A stretch of 5,549 nt of DNA from JAFAGX01 sp035624085 (GTDB taxonomy: Bacteria; Acidobacteriota; Terriglobia; Terriglobales; Acidobacteriaceae): NCBI GenBank assembly GCA_035624085.1, contig DASPSE010000308.1, positions 1-5,549 of the forward strand, written 5' to 3'. Below, in pieces: positions 1 through 5,280 of this stretch. The notes under the pieces are model-generated. The model was not told the DNA's origin, did not search any database, and saw only the letters and a program-made list of their open reading frames with translations. How positions within the stretch are numbered: the stretch's first letter is position 1; every line of letters begins with the position of its first letter. The position numbers were made by a program, and so were the translations under genes.

Positions 1-286
1 TGTTGTTCTTGCCCTCGCGCCTCCATTGCCAGGCCATGGTCCGGTAGTAGTAGCAGGGCTTGCCGGTGATCGGCGCCTGCATCGAGTACGGACCTGTGGC
101 CAACCCGCTAACTTCCACCAGCCCCATGGCCGCGCTGCGAACCCTCGAAGCCGGCGTGTCCATGATCAGGCGTTTGCGCTGCAGGAGTTTAAATCCGTGA
201 ATGAATAGGTACACGCCGGCGCAAACCCCGAGCACCGGCCAAAACCAGGGGACCGAAGAAGTTGTTCTGAAAATGACAGCGATCAT
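1..286 (-). CDS. GIDE-domain membrane protein, N-terminal part (cut by left window edge)
   Basis: The reading frame starts at the ATG at 286-284 and stays open through the window edge, giving 95 codons. Residues 12-30 form one hydrophobic membrane segment (WFWPVLGVCAGVYLFIHGF), followed by a basic stretch (KLLQRKR). From about residue 43 the sequence matches the opening of the GIDE (MUL1-like, BAM) domain: a TPAS element, then VRSAAMGLVEVSG at 49-61, then APITGKPCYYYR at 71-82. In the family this domain lies between two membrane helices; the second helix should lie beyond the edge. Eukaryotic MUL1 adds a RING finger and acts as a ubiquitin ligase. Bacterial members usually lack the RING and their function is not established, so no ligase activity is claimed. 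No Shine-Dalgarno precedes the ATG, but a plausible promoter ends 15 bases upstream. The gene reads in the same direction as the PLP-enzyme gene upstream of it. Confidence 0.82.
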   Translation of the reverse strand, partial: MIAVIFRTTSSVPWFWPVLGVCAGVYLFIHGFKLLQRKRLIMDTPASRVRSAAMGLVEVSGLATGPYSMQAPITGKPCYYYRTMAWQWRREGKNN

Positions 287-301
287 CGTCGCGCACTTAC
301 G

Positions 302-330
302 CTTAAAGACGGTGTTGGGGCGAGTGTAAA
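302..330 (-). promoter_or_regulatory. Candidate sigma-70-type promoter for the GIDE-domain gene
   Basis: On the minus strand a -35-like TTTACA (330-325) and a -10-like TTTAAG (307-302) are separated by exactly 17 bases. They match the consensus at 5/6 and 4/6 positions. The -10 box is 15 bases from the ATG at 286, which predicts a leader of only about 5-10 bases. This fits the missing Shine-Dalgarno. It is a pattern match only. Confidence 0.4.
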
Positions 331-371
331 GGGTGGAAGGGCTGGCTACCAGCGTAGGGCGGTATCGGGGC

Positions 372-383
372 TTACCTTGGTAA
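372..383. repeat. Small inverted repeat upstream of the GIDE gene
   Basis: TTACC and GGTAA form perfect 5-bp arms around a 2-base centre. It lies about 40 bases upstream of the candidate GIDE promoter and could be an operator half-site pair, but arms this short also occur by chance. Confidence 0.2.
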
Positions 384-399
384 TCCTAAGAGCTCGGAG

Positions 400-419
400 G
401 ACGGGCATCCCACCCCGTC
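400..419 (-). terminator. Possible hairpin after the PLP-enzyme gene
   Basis: GACGGG (400-405) and CCCGTC (414-419) are perfect GC-rich arms around an 8-base loop, 6 bases beyond the stop codon at 425-427. No run of T follows on the minus strand, so it is not a canonical intrinsic terminator. It could be a weak or Rho-assisted stop, or a chance stem. Confidence 0.25.
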
Positions 420-424
420 TGCGG

Positions 425-1591
425 CTAGCGTAAAGCGACAGTTCGTTCTTTCAGGATTTCTTCCACTGCTTCGATCGCTGCCTCGATCTCTTCGTCCGTA
501 TTGTAGAAGTGCGGTGACATTCGCACGCCAGCCCTGGGGCGCCAATCGACCAGGATTTCGCGCTTGAGCAGTTCGTGGCAGACTTCTTGGGAGTCCGGCA
601 TATCAATGGAAACCGTTCCGCCGCGCTGTTCGGGATCACGCGGCGAGTTGACCCGCCAGCCGTGCTGATCAGCCAGTTGGATGAGCCGCGCGGTTTGTCT
701 CTTCGATTTTTCTCGAATGCGCAGAACGCCGACTTCCGAAATAATTTTCAGACCCGGTCGTGCTGCCTCAAGCGACGGGACGTGTGTGGTTCCATTCATG
801 AAGCGGAACGGCGGATCGGTGTAACGGATGGGACCGGTCTCAAAGGCCATCGAATCCCGATGCGCAAACCAGCCCGTAAATTTTGGCTCCAGCTTCTTGC
901 CAAGGTCCGGACGAACGTACAGATAACCGACGCCGGGCCCGCCGCAGAGCCACTTCAAAACACCGCCGCAGGCAAAATCGACGTTCAAGGTTTGCACGTC
1001 AACCGGTACCGTGCCGAGGGATTGGAAAATATCCAGCACCACATGCGCACCGACTTTGTGCGCCTTCTCAATGATCGCTTTGGCATCGTTAATGTACGCG
1101 CTGCGGAAAATCACGTGCGAAACCGGCACCAGCAGCGTAGTTTGGTCGATAGCGTCGAGCAGCCGTTCGGTGGGGACGGTAATTCCGTCATCGGTTTTCA
1201 CCATGTGCACCCGTGCGCCCAGCGGCCTCTGTGCCTCCCAGAAATACATGATCGAGGGAAAATTCATGTCGCTATAGACAACTTTGTTGCGCTTTCCAGA
1301 GAAATTGAAGCAGGAGGCGACAATGGCCTGGCACGTGGTCACGTTCTGATGAGTGGAAACCGAGCCCTTGGGAGCGTTCATCAGCGCGCCGATTTCGTCC
1401 CCCACTTCGGCGGCCAGCATCCACCATCGTTCTTCCCAGGCGCGCACTCCGCGGGTTGCCCAGATATCGGCGTAACCTTTCATGGCGTCATACACGCCGC
1501 GCGGCATGGCGCCCAGCGAGTTGCTGATCAGGTACGTGGTGCGTTCGAGGATGGGAAACTCAAGCCGGTAACGGAGCAGATCGTCAGGCAT
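425..1591 (-). CDS. Kynureninase-like PLP-dependent enzyme (class V aminotransferase fold)
   Basis: The protein has 388 residues from the ATG at 1591. A TTG at 1615 would add 8 residues (numbering below uses that longer form), but I prefer the ATG because a TACAAT box lies 7 bases before it. YLISNSLG at 28-35 corresponds to the kynureninase N-terminal D/S-NSLG element. VLDIFQSLG at 193-201 holds Asp195, expected to bind the PLP pyridine nitrogen. DFACGGVLKWLCGGPG at 213-228 holds Lys221, the expected Schiff-base lysine. The 26-residue Asp-Lys gap equals that of human kynureninase (Asp250, Lys276). FTGWFAH at 246-252 and RAGVRMSPHFYNTDEEI at 361-377 also fit that subfamily. Two residues differ: Leu220 replaces the Tyr before the lysine, and Gln198 stands where DxxH has His. 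It is a cytosolic fold type I enzyme. Cleavage of kynurenine to anthranilate and alanine is possible but unproven; a related C-C lyase, desulfurase or aminotransferase reaction is an alternative. The same-strand permease lies upstream. Confidence 0.9.
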   Translation of the reverse strand: MPDDLLRYRLEFPILERTTYLISNSLGAMPRGVYDAMKGYADIWATRGVRAWEERWWMLAAEVGDEIGALMNAPKGSVSTHQNVTTCQAIVASCFNFSGKRNKVVYSDMNFPSIMYFWEAQRPLGARVHMVKTDDGITVPTERLLDAIDQTTLLVPVSHVIFRSAYINDAKAIIEKAHKVGAHVVLDIFQSLGTVPVDVQTLNVDFACGGVLKWLCGGPGVGYLYVRPDLGKKLEPKFTGWFAHRDSMAFETGPIRYTDPPFRFMNGTTHVPSLEAARPGLKIISEVGVLRIREKSKRQTARLIQLADQHGWRVNSPRDPEQRGGTVSIDMPDSQEVCHELLKREILVDWRPRAGVRMSPHFYNTDEEIEAAIEAVEEILKERTVALR

Positions 1592-1598
1592 GCTTTCA

Positions 1599-1604
1599 AT
1601 TGTA
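1599..1604 (-). promoter_or_regulatory. TACAAT -10-like box just before the PLP-enzyme start
   Basis: TACAAT reads on the minus strand and is separated from the ATG at 1591 by 7 bases. No convincing -35 hexamer sits at 16-18 bases. If used, transcription would begin at or next to the start codon. It supports the ATG start, because it would lie inside the coding region if the TTG at 1615 were used. Confidence 0.35.
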
Positions 1605-1641
1605 CGCGAGGTCAAAATCTTGAACCGCCGGACTTCGCGAA

Positions 1642-1733
1642 CTTTGCGGTAAAGCCTTTAACCGCAAAGAGTGCTAAAACATCCGTAAAGAGCGCAAGGT
1701 CTAGAAATCAACATCCTCTGCGTGCTCTGCGTT
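1642..1733. repeat. Degenerate intergenic repeat cluster with a 9-bp-arm palindrome
   Basis: This stretch fills most of the gap between the permease and PLP-enzyme genes. CTTTGCGGT (1642-1650) and ACCGCAAAG (1661-1669) are perfect inverted arms around a 10-base, partly self-complementary spacer. CCGCAAAGAGTGC (1662-1674) is repeated with two changes as CCGTAAAGAGCGC (1683-1695). A related unit in the opposite orientation, CGCAGAGCACGCAGAGG on the minus strand, occupies 1715-1731, right after the permease stop. The CGCAGAG-type unit resembles dispersed intergenic repeats I know from environmental bacterial genomes; that identity is from memory. An adjacent 8-bp palindrome, TTCGCGAA, lies at 1634-1641. 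There is no T tract, so I do not call a terminator. Confidence 0.5.
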
Positions 1734-3080
1734 TTAGGATTTATTCTGGCTGGGCTTCACGGCAAAATAAGCCAGCGTTAATCCGACCAGGAGACCGACT
1801 CCGCTGATCAGATTTACGCGCGAATCCCACCAGCTCTTCAAAACGGCGGCAAAGACCAGCACAAATCCCAAGACTGATCCCGTGGTTCCCAGAGGCGCGC
1901 GCAGAGGCAATGTTGGAACCATGTCTGTTGTTTGCCGCCGAAACGAAACATGCGCCGCCAAAGAGACGAGCCACGAAAGCATCATTCCGAAGAATGCTCC
2001 CCGCAGGATGTACTCGAAGGCAACGGCAGGTGCGAATTTCTCTAGCACCAGGGCCGCGACAATCCCGTAGGACGAAGCCAGCAACGCAAGGTTAGGCGAT
2101 CCGGCGGGGTTCAGATGTCCGAGGCGCGCGGGCGCCCAGCCGGTGCGGGCCATCGAGAACAGCATCCGCGACGAAATATAAAACGCGGCATTCGCCCCCG
2201 ACAAAGCCGCGGTCAGCACCACGAAATTCATCAGGTGGGCAGCTCCCGGAATTCTTACTGAGCGGAAGACGCTCACAAACGGACTTTCGGTCACGCCCGC
2301 GCGTGTCCACGGCATGACTCCCGCAAGCACAATGGTGGCACCCAGATAAATCAGTGCCAGCATCACAAATGTGATACGAGTTGCCTTGGCGACTTCCTGG
2401 GGTGAGCGAGATTCTCCAGAAGTCACGGCGACAAACTCCACGCCCCCGAAGGTGTAGATCGAGAAAGTAATCGCTAGAAGAGGCGCCAGCACGCCGCGAG
2501 GAAAGAATCCGCCTTGGGTCGTGTATTGTGCGGGCACGCGTCCGGTCAACAGGAGGCTAGCTCCGAGAACGACAAACGCCGCGATGGTCACCACTTTGAT
2601 CATGGCGAACCAGAATTCGAAACGGCCATAACGGCCGACGTCCCACAGATTCACGAGCAAGAGAAAAGCGGAGAACACGACCACCCACACCAGCGCGGGA
2701 ATCTTCGGAAACCAAAATCCCATGTAGGTGGCAGAGGCCACCAGCTCCGCGCCGATGGAAATGGCAATCGCCGCCCAATATCCGGCGCGCGCGATGAATC
2801 CCGCCCAATCGTTCAGATACATATCGCCGTAGACGCCGAACGAGCCGGCGGCGGGATGCGCGCAGGAGAGCTCGCCGAGAGCCATGGCGACCGTCCAGCT
2901 TACAAAGGCAGCGAAGGCGAAGCTCAGGATGACGGCCGGGCCGGCTAGATGCATCGCCGGGGCTGTGCCCAGCAGCAAGCCAGTGCCAATTGAGCCTCCC
3001 ACGGCGACCATCGCCATCTGGCCCGCATGGAGCTGGTGGTGCAGGCCTTTTTCTGCGGCGATTTCGTCGCGCCGGGGCAT
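1734..3080 (-). CDS. Amino acid permease, APC superfamily (AAT-like)
   Basis: This is a 448-residue inner-membrane transporter, near the usual length for amino acid:proton symporters of the AAT/APC type. Family signatures are in order: VGGSIGTGLLLGTA at 27-40 (unwound first helix that holds the substrate), AGPAVILSF at 46-54, GELSCAHPAAGSFGVYG at 69-85, FGGVEFVAVTSGES at 211-224 (sixth helix), and LSGANAAFYISSRMLFSMAR at 292-311. LSWLVSLAAHVSFRRQ follows at 368-383. About twelve hydrophobic segments can be counted. The substrate cannot be read from sequence; relatives carry proline, GABA, aromatic or basic amino acids. The neighbouring PLP enzyme hints at an aromatic amino acid or derivative. 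The ATG at 3080 is the only reasonable start before the first helix, but it has no Shine-Dalgarno and lies inside a 32-bp repeat. A weak promoter candidate on the minus strand (TTAGCA, 17 bases, GATATA) would place the start of RNA almost on the ATG. Confidence 0.95.
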   Translation of the reverse strand: MPRRDEIAAEKGLHHQLHAGQMAMVAVGGSIGTGLLLGTAPAMHLAGPAVILSFAFAAFVSWTVAMALGELSCAHPAAGSFGVYGDMYLNDWAGFIARAGYWAAIAISIGAELVASATYMGFWFPKIPALVWVVVFSAFLLLVNLWDVGRYGRFEFWFAMIKVVTIAAFVVLGASLLLTGRVPAQYTTQGGFFPRGVLAPLLAITFSIYTFGGVEFVAVTSGESRSPQEVAKATRITFVMLALIYLGATIVLAGVMPWTRAGVTESPFVSVFRSVRIPGAAHLMNFVVLTAALSGANAAFYISSRMLFSMARTGWAPARLGHLNPAGSPNLALLASSYGIVAALVLEKFAPAVAFEYILRGAFFGMMLSWLVSLAAHVSFRRQTTDMVPTLPLRAPLGTTGSVLGFVLVFAAVLKSWWDSRVNLISGVGLLVGLTLAYFAVKPSQNKS

Positions 3081-3100
3081 GCGGGACGTATATCAGAAAG
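3069..3100 (+). repeat. 32-bp direct repeat, copy 1 (over the permease start codon)
   Basis: This copy matches 4190-4221 at 30 of 32 positions in the same orientation. Differences are G/C at its 13th base and A/G at its 22nd. It begins GCGCCGGGGCAT and ends TATCAGAAAG. The CAT at 3078-3080 is the permease ATG read on the other strand, so the first four codons and about 20 bases of leader lie within the repeat. The sequences flanking the two copies are unrelated. Confidence 0.85.
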
Positions 3101-3104
3101 TCAG

Positions 3105-3121
3105 GCCATTGTGCTAATGGC
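3105..3121. repeat. Inverted repeat in the divergent promoter region
   Basis: GCCATT (3105-3110) and AATGGC (3116-3121) are perfect arms around a 5-base centre. The site lies about 25-40 bases upstream of the permease ATG, where a regulator could affect permease transcription. Operator function is inference. Confidence 0.3.
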
Positions 3122-3137
3122 AACCAGTCGCTAATCG

Positions 3138-3167
3138 GGACCGTCGTCCTCAGAAACTTAGCGGTCC
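3138..3167. repeat. Spaced inverted repeat next to the sigma-gene -10 box
   Basis: GGACCG (3138-3143) and CGGTCC (3162-3167) are perfect 6-bp arms 18 bases apart. The right arm directly abuts the TACAAT box at 3168. The placement would suit an operator or an upstream promoter element, but the arms are short. Confidence 0.25.
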
Positions 3168-3173
3168 TACAAT
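3168..3173 (+). promoter_or_regulatory. Candidate -10 box (TACAAT) for the ECF sigma operon
   Basis: TACAAT lies 32 bases before the ATG at 3206. The hexamer at the 17-base -35 distance (3145-3150, CGTCCT) is poor, so the promoter may need an activator or an alternative sigma factor. I see no clear GGAAC/CGTC-type ECF promoter pair that would show autoregulation. Confidence 0.35.
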
Positions 3174-3205
3174 ATCCGCACCCCGTCATTCGTCTACCAC
3201 CGTAG

Positions 3206-3790
3206 ATGAAGGTCGCGGCGAGCCTGGAGCGAATGGCACTCGAACAGGACCAGCGGATTTCCGAAGTGGTCAGACGGGAGCAGTCCCGGCTGCGCGACTT
3301 CATTCGCCGGCGCGTGCCCGATCCACGCGACGCGGAGGACATTTTGCAGGACGTTTTCTACGAGCTGGTGGAAGCGAACCGCCTGCTGATGCCGATCGAT
3401 CACGTCACCGGCTGGCTGTTTCGCGTGGCGCGCAATCGCATCATCGATCTCTTCCGCAAAAAGAAGCCGGCGAGCTTCAGCGATACCGCCCTCGCGGACG
3501 AGAACGGCGAACTGCTGCAGTTGGAGGAGCTGTTGCCGTCGCCCGATGCCGGGCCGGAGGCGCTTTACGCTCGCAACCTCCTGCTCGATGAACTTGAGTT
3601 GGCGCTGGACGAGTTGCCCGAGGAGCAGCGCGAGGTGTTTATTGCGCACGAATTGGAAGGGCGCAACTTCAAGGAGATGGCCGCCGAGACCGGCGTGAGC
3701 GTGAATACGCTGCTCTCGCGCAAACGCTATGCGGTGCTGCATCTGCGCGAGCGGTTGCAGAGCATTTACGACGAATTTACGAGGAAATGA
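3206..3790 (+). CDS. ECF-type RNA polymerase sigma factor
   Basis: This 194-residue protein has the two-domain layout of group 4 (ECF) sigma factors. Sigma-2 spans about residues 24-90: DAEDILQDVFYELVEA at 42-57 is the core-binding region 2.2, and GWLFRVARNRIIDLFRKKK at 69-87 covers regions 2.3-2.4 for -10 melting and recognition. An acidic linker of about 35 residues follows. Sigma-4 spans about 126-184: LPEEQREVFIAHELEGRNFKEMAAETGVSVNTLLSRK holds the helix-turn-helix for -35 binding. Extra N-terminal or C-terminal sensor domains are absent. Two starts are possible: ATG 3206 has no Shine-Dalgarno, while ATG 3233 (185 residues, MALEQDQR) follows a GGAG only 3 bases away; I cannot decide between them. 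The gene after it begins 10 bases past the TGA, so the two almost certainly form an operon, and that partner probably transduces or restrains the sigma activity. The inducing signal is unknown. Confidence 0.95.
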   Translation: MKVAASLERMALEQDQRISEVVRREQSRLRDFIRRRVPDPRDAEDILQDVFYELVEANRLLMPIDHVTGWLFRVARNRIIDLFRKKKPASFSDTALADENGELLQLEELLPSPDAGPEALYARNLLLDELELALDELPEEQREVFIAHELEGRNFKEMAAETGVSVNTLLSRKRYAVLHLRERLQSIYDEFTRK

Positions 3791-3794
3791 GGAA
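3789..3794 (+). promoter_or_regulatory. Ribosome binding site of the small membrane gene
   Basis: GAGGAA lies 6 bases before the ATG at 3801 and overlaps the sigma-factor stop codon (3788-3790). It is the clearest Shine-Dalgarno in the window. It fixes the start at 3801 rather than at in-frame ATG 3729, which lies inside the sigma gene, and it suggests translational coupling. Confidence 0.75.
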
Positions 3795-3800
3795 CTGAAC

Positions 3801-4172
3801 ATGAGAAGGAAATGGTGGATTTTCCTGCTGGCACCGCCGCTGCTTGTGCTGTTTATCTTTATCGGCGGCGAAATCGTGAAGCTGCTGTGGAATTGGCTGC
3901 TGCCGCCGCTTTTCGGCTGGCGCCTGATCACCTTCTGGCAAGCGCTGGGAATTCTGGTGTTGTGCCGGGTTCTGTTCGGCGGAGTGGGACGCCACGGTGG
4001 CTATCGGTCCGGTATGCGCGCGCGGGTGCGTGAGCGAATAGCTGAGAGGATGGGTGAGCGCATGGCGGAGCGCTGGGACCGAATGACGCCTGAGGAGCGG
4101 GAACGATTCCGGCAAGGCATGGGCGGACGCTGCGGATTTGGGCCATCCAGCGGAGAAAGTAAGGGGGAGTGA
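3801..4172 (+). CDS. Small two-helix membrane protein, putative partner of the ECF sigma factor
   Basis: The protein has 123 residues. A basic start (MRRK) leads into a membrane segment at about 5-27 (WWIFLLAPPLLVLFIFIGGEIV). A short aromatic linker (LLWNWLLPPLFGWR, 28-41) comes next, then a second membrane segment at about 42-60 (ITFWQALGILVLCRVLFGG). The tail from 63 on is highly charged and arginine-rich: ERIAERMGERMAERW at 78-92 looks like an amphipathic helix, followed by RMTPEERERFRQGM at 94-107. By the positive-inside rule both ends should be cytoplasmic, which leaves the tail free to contact the sigma factor. It resembles hypothetical proteins I recall beside ECF sigma genes in Acidobacteriota. 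It has no zinc-finger anti-sigma motif (HxxxCxxC) and no signal peptide. Its role as anti-sigma factor, sensor or sigma target is inference from the operon. The TPEERERF element is reminiscent of Spy/CpxP-like helices, but the topology argues against a periplasmic chaperone. Confidence 0.88.
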   Translation: MRRKWWIFLLAPPLLVLFIFIGGEIVKLLWNWLLPPLFGWRLITFWQALGILVLCRVLFGGVGRHGGYRSGMRARVRERIAERMGERMAERWDRMTPEERERFRQGMGGRCGFGPSSGESKGE

Positions 4173-4189
4173 AGCCTGTATCGAGAGTT

Positions 4190-4221
4190 GCGCCGGGGCA
4201 TCCGGGACGTGTATCAGAAAG
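4190..4221 (+). repeat. 32-bp direct repeat, copy 2 (behind the sigma operon)
   Basis: This is the second copy of the element at 3069-3100, with 30 of 32 positions identical and the same orientation. It starts 18 bases after the stop of the small membrane gene and ends 61 bases before the ATG at 4283. Read on the minus strand it also contains ATGCCCCGGCGC, but no long coding frame follows. Its presence argues that the in-frame 38-codon extension upstream of 4283 is not coding. Confidence 0.85.
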
Positions 4222-4266
4222 CTTCGCCAACGTCCAAGAAGCACGGTGCCGCCGCCTCTTTCCCGT

Positions 4267-4272
4267 TACAAT
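4267..4272 (+). promoter_or_regulatory. TACAAT -10-like box just before the 4283 gene
   Basis: TACAAT is separated from the ATG at 4283 by 10 bases, which predicts a transcript starting almost at the start codon. No good -35 hexamer is visible at 16-18 bases. It is the same hexamer as the boxes at 1599-1604 (minus) and 3168-3173. Confidence 0.35.
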
Positions 4273-4282
4273 TGTTCAGAGA

Positions 4283-5101
4283 ATGGCCATTGACAATCCA
4301 GTAGAAGCCTGGAAGGCACAAAATCCTGAGCCGCAGGAGAGCCCGCTCCCGCTCGTCCTGTTCGGCATGAAGTTAGCAGTTCCCAAGGGCGCCCTGCTAT
4401 TCGAGGTCCTGAGCCATGTCTACGAACGTTTCACCGGAGCTAAGGCGCAAGCGCGAATGAGGGAGTTTTGGGAACTACTCATCAACGAGCAGAAGTTCCT
4501 CGACGCCAACATCAAAGATATCAAGGTTGATCTGGAGGATCTGAAGGAGGCCCTGCAGGTGGCCACGCTCCGGGACGCTGAAGCTTTCAATCACAGTAAG
4601 CGAGATCGCTACCTCAAGATCCTAGGCAACGCGGTCCGAAGCGACGCCCGGATTGACGAGCTTGCGTCGTTCATTCGCGATGTGGAGATGCTGGGAGAGA
4701 ACGACGTCACGATACTCAAAGTTTTGAACAAGGTCATGAACAAGCCCGGGGACTGGAGGAACCCGTCGGGTCGAGGAGTGCTTGACAAGCTGCACCCTAA
4801 CACCTTCATACATCGCAGCAAGGAACTGGACAAAGAAGTCGCGCTGGCTTTAGGAGAGAACATCGACCGCGACTTTGAAAGAAACTACGGCAGCCTTCCA
4901 CCATTCGATCGCGAGGAAGGATACTCGATATGCGCGCGTCTTCAGGGATTCGGACTAGCTCACGAGATCGAAACTAGCGCTAGGGAGGCGCCGATTGGCG
5001 ATTATTGCTTTCGACCGTCAAAGCGAGGATTCATGCTGCTCAAGCTGATAGGAGAAGAAGTTGCGAACTGGAATTACTTCTTTCCCATGCAAAAAGCGTA
5101 A
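4283..5101 (+). CDS. Hypothetical helical protein with a possible winged-helix C-terminus
   Basis: The protein has 272 residues from the ATG at 4283; I do not recognise a named family. An upstream GTG at 4169 would add 38 codons, but that stretch contains the 32-bp repeat and reads like non-coding sequence. Residues 20-50 are moderately hydrophobic and may be an amphipathic or membrane-touching helix. Residues 54-115 are long charged helices, probably coiled coil (INEQKFLDANIKDIKVDLED at 67-86). Residues 108-153 (RYLKILGNAVRS, then DELASFIRDVEML and DVTILKVLNKV) look like the helical repeat seen in many uncharacterised phage- or defence-associated proteins. Residues 213-256, ending GDYCFRPSKRGFMLLKLI, have the shape of a winged helix. 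Unlike the sigma gene it uses several ATA isoleucine and AGG/AGA arginine codons, which may indicate recent acquisition. It converges on mazF. Function is unknown; a DUF4393-like relationship is only a weak impression. Confidence 0.85.
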   Translation: MAIDNPVEAWKAQNPEPQESPLPLVLFGMKLAVPKGALLFEVLSHVYERFTGAKAQARMREFWELLINEQKFLDANIKDIKVDLEDLKEALQVATLRDAEAFNHSKRDRYLKILGNAVRSDARIDELASFIRDVEMLGENDVTILKVLNKVMNKPGDWRNPSGRGVLDKLHPNTFIHRSKELDKEVALALGENIDRDFERNYGSLPPFDREEGYSICARLQGFGLAHEIETSAREAPIGDYCFRPSKRGFMLLKLIGEEVANWNYFFPMQKA

Positions 5102-5185
5102 GGAGTTTTCGGCCAGAACTGTGGTCTGCCCGCCAGCCGGAGCATTGGGTCGGTCCGTCCCAGTCTGTGCGAGAGCAGGTCTGTC

Positions 5186-5263
5186 GTCCCTCCGGGACTC
5201 ACTCATTTCCAACTTCTACCCAGGGCTCACGCCCTGGGCTAAAGTATTCCGCTCCTCCGGAGC
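5186..5263. repeat. REP-like cluster of three hairpins
   Basis: Three perfect palindromic stems lie in 78 bp. GTCCC-TCC-GGGAC is at 5186-5198, CCCAGGGC-TCAC-GCCCTGGG at 5219-5238, and GCTCC-TCC-GGAGC at 5251-5263. The outer two share the same design, 5-bp arms around a TCC loop, and bracket the larger 8-bp-arm hairpin. A GGTTTTG stretch follows the third stem. The arrangement resembles dispersed palindromic (REP/BIME-type) elements I recall from Acidobacteriota and similar genomes, which can be mobilised by REP-associated tyrosine transposases. No such transposase is in the window. Lying between convergent genes, it may also end transcription from the left. Confidence 0.6.
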
Positions 5264-5280
5264 TGGTTTTGCGGTGGTTC

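Noticed and set aside
26..208. A 60-codon plus-strand frame at the left edge
   Set aside because: It is antisense to the GIDE-domain coding sequence and has no recognisable features.
575..1807. A 410-codon open frame on the plus strand
   Set aside because: It lies antisense to the well-supported PLP-enzyme gene and runs through the intergenic repeat into the permease 3' end. Its product has no recognisable motif and the composition of a GC-rich shadow frame.
2557..3342. A 261-codon minus-strand frame across the permease start and divergent promoter
   Set aside because: It overlaps the permease in another frame, crosses the promoter region and the sigma-gene start, and gives an Arg-rich low-complexity product.
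3194..3931. A 245-codon minus-strand frame opposite the sigma gene
   Set aside because: It is the mirror of a gene with clear sigma-2 and sigma-4 motifs, and its Gln/His/Leu-rich translation is typical of an antisense shadow.
4169..4282. A 38-codon N-terminal extension of the hypothetical gene from GTG 4169
   Set aside because: It contains the 32-bp repeat and the TACAAT box, lacks a properly spaced Shine-Dalgarno, and reads unlike the rest of the protein.
5186..5263. Possible CRISPR repeats
   Set aside because: There are only two short similar stems with different arms, no regular spacer length and no cas genes, so the layout fits a REP-like element instead.
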